Made by a program: the position numbers and the translations under genes
Notes under the pieces: model-generated
Told to the model about the DNA's origin: nothing
Seen by the model: the letters and a program-made list of their open reading frames with translations, nothing else
The model's database searches: none
DNA from: a virus
Reading direction: 5' to 3' (one strand)
Length of the DNA stretch: 23,965 bases
IMG/VR virus record: IMGVR_UViG_3300034407_000208
Coordinates: 1-23,965 of that record
Shown: one piece after another, positions 16,393 to 22,916 of the stretch
Layout: each line of letters begins with the position of its first letter
Position numbering within the stretch: the first letter of the stretch is position 1

Positions 16393-17154
16393 TTATTCTC
16401 CTAGTGATGAAAGGTTTGCCATGTCGGTTGGCATTCGGTATTTGATATCGTCTGTTAGTCGTAGAACCTTCACGGTATCTACGTAGCCTCGTAATTCTTT
16501 TGCAAATTGCAGTGTCTTGGGTAGTGCGTCAGGGTCTAGTGCAATTATAGCCGTTGAGAACTGCGATAAGTACTCCTTATGTCCATTGGACAATGATGTA
16601 CCCAACACTGCTACCCCAACACATACACCACTGCCTACAACGGCAGCACTTATGCAATCCTCAACGACTACCGCAGTTCTACCACGTCCGAAACTATATG
16701 GCAATACACTTTTACCATATCTTTTCCACTTAGGTATACGATTACCAAGTGATCTGCCCGTGGCATCTACGGTGACTCCATTATGTACAACAGGGAACAC
16801 CACACGATGTTCCTTCACATCGTACATAAGACCTAGCTGTTGTGCATCAAGCTCCCACTTGTCACAGAAACCTGACAGCTTTGAGTAGTCTCGCACAAAC
16901 CATTCCGGTCTAGTGAAAGTTGTAGTGTGTGTCTCTTCTGCAACAAAGCCAAGAGACTTGCGAATGTCCTCCGCTGTGAGTGTGGTACGAGTACCACCTG
17001 ACATGGAACAACTAGCCTTGTAGCAATTCCATACGATAGAACCCATGTTATTTGTAACAGTGAATGTGTTCTTACTATTACATGATGGACAAGTCATACG
17101 TCTTGTCTCACCATTGACTAGTGATAGATCACTTATAATGTTATTTATATTCAT
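16393..17154 (-). CDS. DNA primase with zinc-binding and TOPRIM domains
   Basis: The 253-residue primase makes RNA primers. Its zinc domain is C22-P-S-C25 ... C44-x4-C49, and the TOPRIM fold shows VVVEDCIS (E165) and ALDPDA (D207, D209), the metal-binding acidic residues. The protein is small, close to the primase half of T7 gp4, and pairs with the separate helicase gene that follows 5 bp later. The start has only a weak ribosome site (AGTGAA). A sigma70-like promoter (TTGACA, 16 bp, TACAAT) lies in the end of the upstream integrase gene. Confidence 0.93.
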   Translation of the reverse strand: MNINNIISDLSLVNGETRRMTCPSCNSKNTFTVTNNMGSIVWNCYKASCSMSGGTRTTLTAEDIRKSLGFVAEETHTTTFTRPEWFVRDYSKLSGFCDKWELDAQQLGLMYDVKEHRVVFPVVHNGVTVDATGRSLGNRIPKWKRYGKSVLPYSFGRGRTAVVVEDCISAAVVGSGVCVGVAVLGTSLSNGHKEYLSQFSTAIIALDPDALPKTLQFAKELRGYVDTVKVLRLTDDIKYRMPTDMANLSSLGE

Positions 17155-17175
17155 AGGTACTATTCACTTTCTGTG

Positions 17176-18279
17176 TTACTCGTTACCACTCGATTGTACA
17201 CGGACATTTCTTTGTGTCAATGCACTATTTGCAGAATGGTACGTATTTTTTAGATAGGGTTTCACGGAAGACACATGTGCATGGCCCGTCACTGACATGA
17301 CTTGGGGTAGTGGGACACCTGCATCCACCATCTGTGTAACTCCTGTCCTACGTAAGTCCATCAGACGTAAATCCTCTGGTAGTTTAGCCAGCCTCATTAC
17401 CCTACGGCCTACCTTCGACAGCCTCTCCATTGCATACGGTATGTACGTACCCTGCACAGGGCGAGGATGTGGTGCTACGTACTCTTGAAAACCAAAGTCA
17501 TTGCGCTGATCGTTGAGCATAATGCACAGGTCATCAGAGATTGGTAGTGTAACGTCAGCCCTACGCTTACTCTGTTCGAGGTTAAGTACTTGTTTTGCCA
17601 AGTCAATATTCTCCCACTTGAGATTGCGCATGTCACCAAGACGCTGACACCATTCGTATGCCATCTGCACAATGAGACCAAGATTGCGATACTCATAGTC
17701 GCTGTACGCTACATCAAGGAACCGGATAACGTCATCGTGTGACCACACTACCTTGCGTTGCGGTGTAGATTTACGTTTGATGTTAGCCCAAGGGTTCTGT
17801 GTAGTGTGTCCCATTTGTATGGCGTAATTGTACACACGGCTTGCACAAGTAGCAGCATGATTGGCGAAGCTGATACCTCTCTTCACCCACTCTTCGTATG
17901 CAGCCTTTGCAATCTTTGGTGTGACCATCTCGTACTTACGTGTACCCATAGTCTGATGGAGAACCGTCAGGAAGTACCTATAATCCACCTTAGTATTAGG
18001 ACGTAACATATTGAAATCATTAGACTGATAGTAGAAGTTTATCAAGTCCGTCACTCTGCTGCTTGGCTTTACTTGTACAACAAGAGATTGCTCATGTCTC
18101 CACGCATCAATGGCGGCATTGTGTTTCTTCACAATACGTCTCACCTCACGTATGTCATCTCCATATGTCTCCCTTGACACCACACCCTCGTCCACAAGGG
18201 ACTGCGGTGGGTTGAAGCGGTACGTGATGCCACCAGAAGGTGACACCCGTTGTTGTACGTAGCGTGGTAGTTTAGGCAT
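17176..18279 (-). CDS. int: Tyrosine recombinase / integrase
   Basis: The 367-residue protein has the two-part layout of phage integrases: an N-terminal SAM-like core-binding domain (about 70-165) and a C-terminal catalytic domain. Visible active-site residues are R213 (QRLGDMRNL), a likely K238, R310 (MDLRRT), H333 (TGHAHVSS) and the nucleophile Y342 (PYLKNT). The box II histidine, three residues before R310, is replaced by Met307. The gene is embedded in the replication operon, 3 bp after the DUF932-like gene. I found no tRNA-like sequence or direct-repeat att core in the window. A ribosome site is weak. It may catalyse integration, or resolve or circularise DNA. Confidence 0.93.
   Translation of the reverse strand: MPKLPRYVQQRVSPSGGITYRFNPPQSLVDEGVVSRETYGDDIREVRRIVKKHNAAIDAWRHEQSLVVQVKPSSRVTDLINFYYQSNDFNMLRPNTKVDYRYFLTVLHQTMGTRKYEMVTPKIAKAAYEEWVKRGISFANHAATCASRVYNYAIQMGHTTQNPWANIKRKSTPQRKVVWSHDDVIRFLDVAYSDYEYRNLGLIVQMAYEWCQRLGDMRNLKWENIDLAKQVLNLEQSKRRADVTLPISDDLCIMLNDQRNDFGFQEYVAPHPRPVQGTYIPYAMERLSKVGRRVMRLAKLPEDLRLMDLRRTGVTQMVDAGVPLPQVMSVTGHAHVSSVKPYLKNTYHSANSALTQRNVRVQSSGNE
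17193..17220 (-). promoter_or_regulatory. sigma70-like promoter for primase/helicase
   Basis: On the - strand TTGACA (17215-17220) is followed after 16 bp by TACAAT (17193-17198), five of six matches to the -10 consensus. It lies in the 3' end of the integrase gene. The transcript would start near 17186 and reach the primase ATG at 17154. It would let the replication genes be expressed apart from the integrase. Confidence 0.65.
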
Positions 18280-18282
18280 AGG

Positions 18283-19113
18283 TTAAGCGGCCTCCAACAG
18301 ACGGAACCTATCGTCACTGATCCACTTGCTTACCTCTTGCTCACGTGACCACATGCTGATTGCCTGTGTGTCGTTGCCTGTGTTCTTGAGGTTGAACCCG
18401 TTGCGTTCATCTGCATAGGTGGCATAGTTAGTCATAGCACTATACAGTGCGAACTTGTTGTGTCCACGTGTCGATGCCTCTTGCATGTACAAGCTGTACA
18501 TCTTCTCTGACTTGCGCTTAGACCCTAGCATGTCATCAAGCAAAGAGCTTACGTCTACATACTTGAGGTCAGTATGCGCCCACACCTGCATCTCTTGTGC
18601 CTGTGTGTAGAAGTCAGTACGAGCACGGTTAAGCTCATAGATAAAGCTCTCCATAGAGAAGTTAGATGTGTTCTTCTTACGCACCTTGTCGTGATCCCCT
18701 GTGATCATGCCGTTGGTACAGAAGAAATCAATAGCACCAAAGAATACTTGGTTGCTGCACGAACCATCAATGCCATGAAGGCTGATGATACGATTGCCGA
18801 TCTCTGTCTCGAACTTGTCTGTGCTTATGTCCATTGTGACATTGGGCAAGGTGATGTCTAGCATAGCCCATGCACCATTACGTGCAGTACGAAAGCTATA
18901 CTTGGCATCTTCCAAGTCATGCTCCGATAGTGTCTCCGTTGCGGTGTTGACTACACCACGAAAGAAGTCACCATGCGAGGCACATTGGAAAGATTTCCCA
19001 ACGATACCAAGCGGTTGACCTGTAGTCTGATTGATGACGTACTTCTTGTCGGGCATACGTGTGTCCTCAAAAGCTACATCAAAGTCTAAATCTTCTGGAA
19101 TATCAAAACGCAT
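18283..19113 (-). CDS. DUF932-like phage protein
   Basis: The 276-residue protein resembles the DUF932 family of phage and plasmid proteins of unknown function: an N-terminal beta region, then a segment GKSFQCASHGDFFRGVV where the family has its conserved Y/F-K-x-[VI] element, a central beta-rich part with TNGMITGD (near 135) and a helical C-terminus ending DDRFRLLEAA. I recognise it by overall pattern. ATG 19113 has AGGAG seven bases upstream; a frame to 19152 or 19173 lacks a better site. It follows the endolysin gene by 81 bp and precedes integrase. DUF932 proteins are often expressed early and may bind DNA or recombination proteins; this is not established. Confidence 0.8.
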   Translation of the reverse strand: MRFDIPEDLDFDVAFEDTRMPDKKYVINQTTGQPLGIVGKSFQCASHGDFFRGVVNTATETLSEHDLEDAKYSFRTARNGAWAMLDITLPNVTMDISTDKFETEIGNRIISLHGIDGSCSNQVFFGAIDFFCTNGMITGDHDKVRKKNTSNFSMESFIYELNRARTDFYTQAQEMQVWAHTDLKYVDVSSLLDDMLGSKRKSEKMYSLYMQEASTRGHNKFALYSAMTNYATYADERNGFNLKNTGNDTQAISMWSREQEVSKWISDDRFRLLEAA

Positions 19114-19194
19114 TTCACTCTCCTGTGATTGGTTAGATGGCAACTGTGCCATAGTTATATAGTCCCTGTCCACCCATATACTAGTAACGATAAG

Positions 19195-19587
19195 CTATCT
19201 ATAGAATAGGTGTGATCCATATGTCACAGTCTTGGACAAGGATGCACTCCAGTAAGGGTTAACGTACCTTGCGTGGTAGTGTGTAGCTCCGTTGGTAACG
19301 TCCGGTACGACACCAGTGAGAACTTGGTTGGCAACCAGCACGGACTTAGCCCATGCCAGTATCTCTGTGGGTTCGTCGGGCTTACCGTCACAGTACCATG
19401 TAAACTGGCACTTGAACTTACCCTTCTCGTACCCTTGCTGCACTACGGAACACACATCGTCGGGCCAGCGACCACTTGCAACCCTGTTGAGTACAACATG
19501 GGCTACAGCGGCTTGACCCTGCAATGGTTCACTACGTGCTTCGTGATATACATTGAGGGCCAAGCACATTAATGCTGCGCTAATCAT
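19195..19587 (-). CDS. SleB/CwlJ-type cell wall hydrolase (endolysin)
   Basis: The 130-residue enzyme is a Hydrolase_2 (SleB-like) lytic transglycosylase or amidase that cuts peptidoglycan. E16 in YHEARSE is the expected catalytic acid; QGQAAVAHVVLNRV, GATHYHA and the C-terminal GSHLFYR are the conserved segments. The domain starts at residue 1, with no signal peptide, so it needs a holin or membrane damage to reach its substrate. It overlaps the upstream 78-residue gene as ATGA. Its place in the early/replication operon, not in a late lysis cassette, resembles T7, whose lysozyme gene 3.5 is also in the DNA-metabolism block. Confidence 0.92.
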   Translation of the reverse strand: MISAALMCLALNVYHEARSEPLQGQAAVAHVVLNRVASGRWPDDVCSVVQQGYEKGKFKCQFTWYCDGKPDEPTEILAWAKSVLVANQVLTGVVPDVTNGATHYHARYVNPYWSASLSKTVTYGSHLFYR

Positions 19588-19820
19588 TGGAGCACCAGAG
19601 GTGCATCATGGATGTATCCATAGTTTGTGTACTCAGCGTGTACATATTCGGCACAGTCAATAAACTCAATCTTTGTACCGGGATGGTCATGGATAGCCAT
19701 GTGGATTGCAAATTCTACTGCACTATTCCAGCTATGCACAGCGGGATAGGTAGTATCTAGCTTGACCACGGATGCTGTACCGTCAATCTCAAGCGTTACA
19801 TCGTATGCCATTACAGCCAT
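19584..19820 (-). CDS. Small unassigned protein (78 aa)
   Basis: A 78-residue protein with a beta-hairpin-like N-terminus (YDVTLEIDGTASVVKLDT), a central helix (SAVEFAIHMAIHDHP) and an acidic, Tyr/His-rich C-terminus. Not recognised. AGGA precedes ATG 19820 at seven bases, so the first ATG is favoured over the one three codons later. It overlaps the endolysin start. Confidence 0.72.
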   Translation of the reverse strand: MAVMAYDVTLEIDGTASVVKLDTTYPAVHSWNSAVEFAIHMAIHDHPGTKIEFIDCAEYVHAEYTNYGYIHDAPLVLQ

Positions 19821-19822
19821 GA

Positions 19823-20092
19823 TTAGTCCTCTCTTTTTAGGCTTGGGAAGGCATTACGTATTTTGTACCCTACGGAACGCACTCCCTGCATGGTACTGTG
19901 ATAGCAATCACCCTCCAAGTCAATCATTTCCTGCTCAAAGTTCAACATTGTATCACATGCAAATCGTAATACTTCCTGTTGATTTGGTGTTAGATTGTTA
20001 AATGCTTCACGCATAGGCTTTTCCCTTTCTTCACGTTCCATTTTCCATTTGTTTTGGCGCTCTAGTTCTTCTTCATTTGGAATATAAGGCAT
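19823..20092 (-). CDS. Small charged helical protein (89 aa)
   Basis: The 89-residue protein has a highly charged N-terminal helix (residues 5-30, Glu/Arg/Lys) and a second helix-rich part (QQEVLRFACDTMLNFEQEMIDLEGDCYHSTM) followed by a basic tail. Not recognised; the shape is typical of early phage proteins that bind host targets. TAGGAG lies eight bases before ATG 20092. It is two bases from the next gene. Confidence 0.73.
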   Translation of the reverse strand: MPYIPNEEELERQNKWKMEREEREKPMREAFNNLTPNQQEVLRFACDTMLNFEQEMIDLEGDCYHSTMQGVRSVGYKIRNAFPSLKRED

Positions 20093-20103
20093 AGTTGTAT
20101 CTC

Positions 20104-20328
20104 CTAACCTGCAAAGTGTGATAGTTTACGTGGCTTGATACCATTACCAAACAGGTACACGGTACGCTTGCCAAAGTGGTACGCTACGGATGTAGCCATA
20201 CGCTGACGTTTGAACCAACCACGTGACATTGATTTGCGTTTACGCATCAAACCTTTCTTGCCAAACAGGTTGAACCGAAAGCCTTGTGATCCATCGTCCA
20301 ATGGTTTTGTTGCTACAATTACAAACAT
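20104..20328 (-). CDS. Small basic protein (74 aa)
   Basis: A 74-residue strongly basic protein. Its centre is an Arg/Lys-rich stretch (GKKGLMRKRKSMSRGWFKRQRM) flanked by beta-like segments, compatible with binding RNA, DNA or ribosomes. No family recognised. AGAAGGAG lies upstream of ATG 20328, and the start is directly adjacent to the stop of the HTH-like gene. Confidence 0.73.
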   Translation of the reverse strand: MFVIVATKPLDDGSQGFRFNLFGKKGLMRKRKSMSRGWFKRQRMATSVAYHFGKRTVYLFGNGIKPRKLSHFAG

Positions 20329-20670
20329 TTATGCTACTCCTTCTAGCTTTGCATCCAATTCTTTGAGCCATGTAACTAGGTGCTTACGTTGACGCATCAG
20401 TTTACCACGCTCCATGTCGTACTTACCACCAATAAGGCCAGCGGATTTGAGCAATTGGATGCGATAGTTTACACGGTTTTGATACTCGTTAAGCTCGCTT
20501 GCCATTTGCTTTTCCGTCTTAGTTTCCCAGTTCTCTAGGATGTAATCATCCAGAACGGAATAGTTGTATGTGTACTTACGTGCTTTCTTCATGTGGAATG
20601 TGTGCTGTACATACAACTCAGGCTTCAGGGATTTTACTACAGGGCGGTTGGTTTGTGTTGGGTTTGTCAT
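20329..20670 (-). CDS. Possible helix-turn-helix regulator
   Basis: The 113-residue protein is basic. Residues about 38-82 read as a winged or simple helix-turn-helix: a Tyr-Asp-Asp helix, then TEKQMASELNEYQNRVNYRIQLLKSAGLIGG, where QMASEL-NEYQNRVNYRI would be the turn and recognition helix, with a C-terminal Leu/Lys-rich helix that could dimerise. I chose ATG 20670, preceded by AAAAGGAG; a longer frame to 20703 lacks such a site. A DNA-binding protein here could act at the inverted repeats in the early region, but no direct link is shown. Confidence 0.76.
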   Translation of the reverse strand: MTNPTQTNRPVVKSLKPELYVQHTFHMKKARKYTYNYSVLDDYILENWETKTEKQMASELNEYQNRVNYRIQLLKSAGLIGGKYDMERGKLMRQRKHLVTWLKELDAKLEGVA

Positions 20671-20683
20671 GTGATAGCTCCTT

Positions 20684-21076
20684 TTAAGCTGTTTTAAGTT
20701 CAAGTGTTAAGTCAAGGCTGTGCCAGCCTATTGGCATACATACATGGGCATAGCCAGTTGTCAAGTCCATAAGTATATCTCCTACGGACATGCTTGGACG
20801 GTCTCGTATATTGGCAGTCTTTATGGAACCGTCACCATACCCATTGCCTTCATCAAAGATGGCCTCAAATGGGGTACGTTCTCTTGTTTCGATGTCGTGC
20901 ATAATCATGGTAGGTTCATACATATTGTGAAACAAACCGTCATGCACTGCATCTTCTACAGTCTCTCGTGTTGGCATACCAAGTGCGAAGTACGCTTTGG
21001 CATATACTGACGTAGGCATCCTGTTGATGCGGTCACTGTCAACATTAGTACGTTGGTAGATCATGTATACTGACAT
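20684..21076 (-). CDS. YodL-domain-like protein
   Basis: The 130-residue protein has the layout of YodL-type domains known from plasmids and phages: an N-terminal MIYQ strand, a middle YEPTMIMHDIE segment, TPFEAIFDEGNG, and the typical RPSMSVGDIL motif (about 93-102) followed by a beta-hairpin end. The match is from memory and could be partial; function of the domain is unknown, though it is often found near DNA-modification or anti-restriction genes. It begins two bases after the stop of the tiny upstream gene, with AAGGAT about ten bases before ATG 21076. Confidence 0.7.
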   Translation of the reverse strand: MSVYMIYQRTNVDSDRINRMPTSVYAKAYFALGMPTRETVEDAVHDGLFHNMYEPTMIMHDIETRERTPFEAIFDEGNGYGDGSIKTANIRDRPSMSVGDILMDLTTGYAHVCMPIGWHSLDLTLELKTA

Positions 21077-21078
21077 AG

Positions 21079-21234
21079 CTATGCTATCCTTTTACTTTTG
21101 TAATCGGTTACGCCTCGTTGCATTAGCACTTTTTTCTTTCGTGCAATGTCACGATCACGTTTCCAATCGTCATTGTATTTGGACTGTCCAACATTGGACG
21201 CTTTCCGTTTAGTCGTCTTGATGAAATTTTTCAT
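21079..21234 (-). CDS. Tiny basic protein (51 aa) carrying a copy of the 14-bp palindrome
   Basis: From ATG 21232-21234 to TAG 21079-21081, 51 residues, very basic (KRK, KRDRDIARKKK). The 14-bp palindrome at 21186-21199 is read in frame as SNVGQ. It overlaps the preceding tiny gene by 26 bp and ends two bases before the YodL-like gene, which supports it as part of the operon. No family recognised. Its ribosome site is not strong. It is short enough that the reading could be wrong. Confidence 0.6.
   Translation of the reverse strand: MKNFIKTTKRKASNVGQSKYNDDWKRDRDIARKKKVLMQRGVTDYKSKRIA
21186..21199. repeat. 14-bp palindrome copy 1
   Basis: GTCCAACATTGGAC: 6-bp perfect arms with a CA centre. 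It lies inside the 51-residue gene. Flank GGACT on the left as in copy 5. Confidence 0.9.
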
Positions 21235-21379
21235 TTCGTATTGCATCGTATTTGTCCTTGCTACGGTTACGTTTAGCTTTGCTACCTTTCTTTGGTGGCA
21301 CTACCTGTGGGGCTTTGCGCTCTTGCAGCATAGCCTTTGCCACAGGATTTACAATCCCCACAGATACTTTTTTAATCAT
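21209..21379 (-). CDS. Tiny basic protein (56 aa), NPVAKAM type
   Basis: The 56-residue protein runs from ATG 21377-21379 to TAA 21209-21211. It begins MIKKVSVGIVNPVAKAMLQE and continues with a Lys/Arg-rich stretch (PPKKGSKAKRNRSK). A NPVAKA start with a basic KKG segment is familiar from small conserved phage proteins whose job is unknown; a distant look of ArfA-like ribosome-rescue peptides (basic KKGKG) was considered but not relied on. AGAAGAGA precedes the start; overlaps on both sides fit a packed operon. Confidence 0.68.
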   Translation of the reverse strand: MIKKVSVGIVNPVAKAMLQERKAPQVVPPKKGSKAKRNRSKDKYDAIRNEKFHQDD

Positions 21380-21518
21380 CTGTCTCTTCTTCTACCTTGT
21401 GAAACTTTATTGTGATACAACCTGTGCCATCATCTTCCGTAACTTGCCACCAAAGGCCACGACTGTCATCAGATAGCACCATAGCATTAAGCCATTCAAA
21501 GAATACTTCTCTATCCAT
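21372..21518 (-). CDS. Tiny acidic protein (48 aa)
   Basis: ATG 21516-21518 to TAA 21372-21374 gives 48 residues beginning MDREVFFEWLNAM, with GLWWQVTEDDGTGCITIKF (a beta-hairpin-like stretch) and an acidic tail. Its start overlaps the end of the HhH-like gene by 8 bp and its stop overlaps the next tiny gene by 8 bp. Not recognised. It is real by arrangement and codon flow, but the ribosome site (TGGAT) is weak. Confidence 0.6.
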   Translation of the reverse strand: MDREVFFEWLNAMVLSDDSRGLWWQVTEDDGTGCITIKFHKVEEETDD

Positions 21519-22167
21519 GTTCAAATCCATATGTTACACATTCTACATGATACCTAGACACTACGTCACCAGTATCTAAGGCACGGTTGGCACGGTTACC
21601 AGCCACATACTCACACCATGAGTTCCACCAATATTCGGCAGTTGAAAGCTCATGATTTTCTCCATGCTCTGCGTACTGGTGGCACAAGTGAACGTAAGCC
21701 TCAATCTTACGAAGTATTGTAGCTTCCTTGGCTTTCATGTCAATTTTAGTTGCATTAACAGGTATACCAAAGCGTTTGAGGTTGTGGACATCCAAACAGG
21801 CAGTATCAAAGCCCAAGCATTGAGCCATAAATGCCGCTTTTACCATGCCAAAGTTAGGCACATTGACGAACAAACGTATAGCCTCTATGCAGCCTTGCTT
21901 GGAATCATAGCCGTGCTTGTCGGCAATCTGATACAATTTACCATATAGGTAATCCTTGTGGTCATTGAGGTACTCATAGCCATCGGACTTTTTACCCCAT
22001 AGGCAGTCAGCGGCATAGCCATCACGTTCAACCTTGACCATGCTACCACGGACTGTGGACAGGCCAGCTTGTATCGTAAGCAATACGAACAGGCCAGTGT
22101 TTACCAGAGCATCTGGGCCACGCCATTTTACGAAGGCTTTGATCTCATTTACATCACGTTGATACAT
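21511..22167 (-). CDS. Helix-hairpin-helix DNA glycosylase-like protein
   Basis: The 218-residue protein has, at about 100-133, a segment LFVNVPNFGMVKAAF...CLDVHNLKRFG that matches the helix-hairpin-helix plus catalytic Asp (D126) arrangement of HhH-GPD DNA glycosylases (VPGVGxKTA...VDxHVxR). The other parts are helical. It could excise or sense modified bases, or only bind DNA. The lysine seen in bifunctional members just after the hairpin is not obvious. ATG 22167 has AAAGGAT upstream; an ATG inside the palindrome at 22197 gives a longer form. The palindrome sits 22 bp upstream of the chosen start. Confidence 0.72.
   Translation of the reverse strand: MYQRDVNEIKAFVKWRGPDALVNTGLFVLLTIQAGLSTVRGSMVKVERDGYAADCLWGKKSDGYEYLNDHKDYLYGKLYQIADKHGYDSKQGCIEAIRLFVNVPNFGMVKAAFMAQCLGFDTACLDVHNLKRFGIPVNATKIDMKAKEATILRKIEAYVHLCHQYAEHGENHELSTAEYWWNSWCEYVAGNRANRALDTGDVVSRYHVECVTYGFEHG
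21716..21743 (-). promoter_or_regulatory. Possible internal promoter within HhH-like gene
   Basis: On the - strand TTGACA (21738-21743), 16 bp, TACAAT (21716-21721), five of six. It is inside coding sequence, about 200 bp before the three tiny genes. Its location makes it less certain than the promoters near gene starts. Confidence 0.35.
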
Positions 22168-22188
22168 TGTATGTATCCTTTCAAAAGT

Positions 22189-22202
22189 GTCCAACATTGG
22201 AC
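22189..22202. repeat. 14-bp palindrome copy 2
   Basis: GTCCAACATTGGAC with flanks AAAGT and GGTTT. It is 22 bp upstream of the HhH-like gene start at 22167, just ahead of its ribosome site. Confidence 0.9.
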
Positions 22203-22210
22203 GGTTTCAA

Positions 22211-22429
22211 TTAGGCAAATGCCTCATTCCATTCGGCAGGTGTGATACCTGTCATCAAGAACTCACGTTCTTCTGCCGACAATTGTGGCATAGCCGCTTG
22301 AATAAGCTGACCAGCTTTCCAATCATCATACTGTTGCCTAGTGAACGTCATAGACATTGTATTTTCTTTGCCAGACATCATAGATGTTTTACTTACATGA
22401 ACTGCATCGCTTGTCCAGATCATTTGCAT
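22211..22429 (-). CDS. Small early protein with 'EREFLMTGITPAEW' motif
   Basis: A 72-residue protein, mainly helical, ending AMPQLSAEEREFLMTGITPAEWNEAFA, a tail pattern I recall from many small phage proteins of unknown function. ATG 22429 has CGGAG eight bases upstream; an ATG at 22492 gives 93 residues, reading the palindrome in frame as NRPMLDTL, but has no clear ribosome site. The promoter and operator region at 22495-22554 lies directly upstream. If the transcript starts near 22518, both starts remain possible. Confidence 0.75.
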   Translation of the reverse strand: MQMIWTSDAVHVSKTSMMSGKENTMSMTFTRQQYDDWKAGQLIQAAMPQLSAEEREFLMTGITPAEWNEAFA

Positions 22430-22450
22430 TTGATAAACTCCGTTTAAAGT

Positions 22451-22464
22451 GTCCAACATTGGAC
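22451..22464. repeat. 14-bp palindrome copy 3
   Basis: GTCCAACATTGGAC with flanks AAAGT and GGTTT as in copy 2. It lies 22 bp upstream of the start at 22429, the same placement as copy 2 relative to its gene, and downstream of the 22.5-kb promoter. Confidence 0.9.
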
Positions 22465-22494
22465 GGTTTGTTTCAGTGTTAGTATTAAACATAT

Positions 22495-22554
22495 GTTATA
22501 TAACACTTTCACTAAAGTATCAGTGTTATATAACTATGTAATACTACTTGTCAA
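22495..22554 (-). promoter_or_regulatory. sigma70-like promoter overlapped by paired 13-bp inverted operators
   Basis: On the - strand TTGACA (22549-22554) is followed after 16 bp by TATATA or after 18 bp by TATAAC (22525-22530). The -10 lies in the arm AGTGTTATATAAC (22522-22534). Its perfect inverted partner GTTATATAACACT is at 22495-22507, 14 bp away, downstream of the predicted start. Each arm holds the self-palindrome GTTATATAAC. A dimeric repressor binding both arms would block or loop the promoter. It would drive the genes from 22492 leftwards. Confidence 0.72.
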
Positions 22555-22717
22555 GATGGTACGGTTCTATTTCAACGTGAAAGCCACCGACCTGTGGGAC
22601 AAAGACACCGAACTCATTGGCATTGGCATAGCCAAAGGTAACAAGGAATAGGTATACAAGTGCTACGCTTACTCCTACATAGGCGGCAAGTGCAATGTAC
22701 AATTCAGGTTTAGTCAT
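22544..22717 (-). CDS. Small single-pass membrane protein
   Basis: The 57-residue protein begins MTKPELYIALAAYVG and has one strong membrane helix (about 6-30), followed by a short tail (FGVFVPQVGGFHVEIEPYHLDK) that is beta-like and would lie outside or inside the cell depending on topology. I chose ATG 22717, with GGAAAG about nine bases upstream; ATG codons at 22738 and 22726 are alternatives. The 3' end holds the -35 of the following promoter. Role unknown; membrane proteins this early often act in superinfection exclusion. Confidence 0.7.
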   Translation of the reverse strand: MTKPELYIALAAYVGVSVALVYLFLVTFGYANANEFGVFVPQVGGFHVEIEPYHLDK

Positions 22718-22916
22718 TTTCAACATCTTTCCATCCACTGTCGTGGACTAACGTAGGAACACGGCGTTTCAACTCCTCTGGAGTGAACGTGTTGTCAATC
22801 AAAGTGTCCAATGTTGGACGGTTCATTTCATCTGCGAGTTCGCAGAACTGTGCCATAGCCGTGTCGAGCATAGACTGCTCAACACCAGCTTTGTAGGAAG
22901 ATACTTTGTATCTCAT
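22710..22916 (-). CDS. Small early protein (68 aa) carrying a palindrome copy
   Basis: The 68-residue protein reads through the palindrome at 22806-22819 as NRPTLDTL, then a Pro-Glu-Glu-Leu-Lys-Arg-Arg helix and an acidic tail. A similar motif (MLDTAM) occurs earlier at residues 16-21. Not recognised. ATG 22916 overlaps the upstream stop as ATGA; the ribosome site is weak, so coupling is likely. It overlaps the membrane-protein gene by 8 bp. Confidence 0.72.
   Translation of the reverse strand: MRYKVSSYKAGVEQSMLDTAMAQFCELADEMNRPTLDTLIDNTFTPEELKRRVPTLVHDSGWKDVEND
22806..22819. repeat. 14-bp palindrome copy 4
   Basis: GTCCAATGTTGGAC, the centre being TG on the + strand although the flanks (AAAGT, GGTT) keep the orientation of copies 2 and 3. 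It is inside the 68-residue gene. Confidence 0.9.

Noticed and set aside
19114-19194. Promoter between endolysin and DUF932-like genes
   Set aside because: TATATAAC is present, but no -35 at a suitable distance can be read.
22166-22194. TTGGAC of palindrome copy 2 as a -35 with TACAAT 17 bp downstream
   Set aside because: The -10 would overlap the start codon of the gene, placing the transcript start inside it, and copy 3 has no matching -10.
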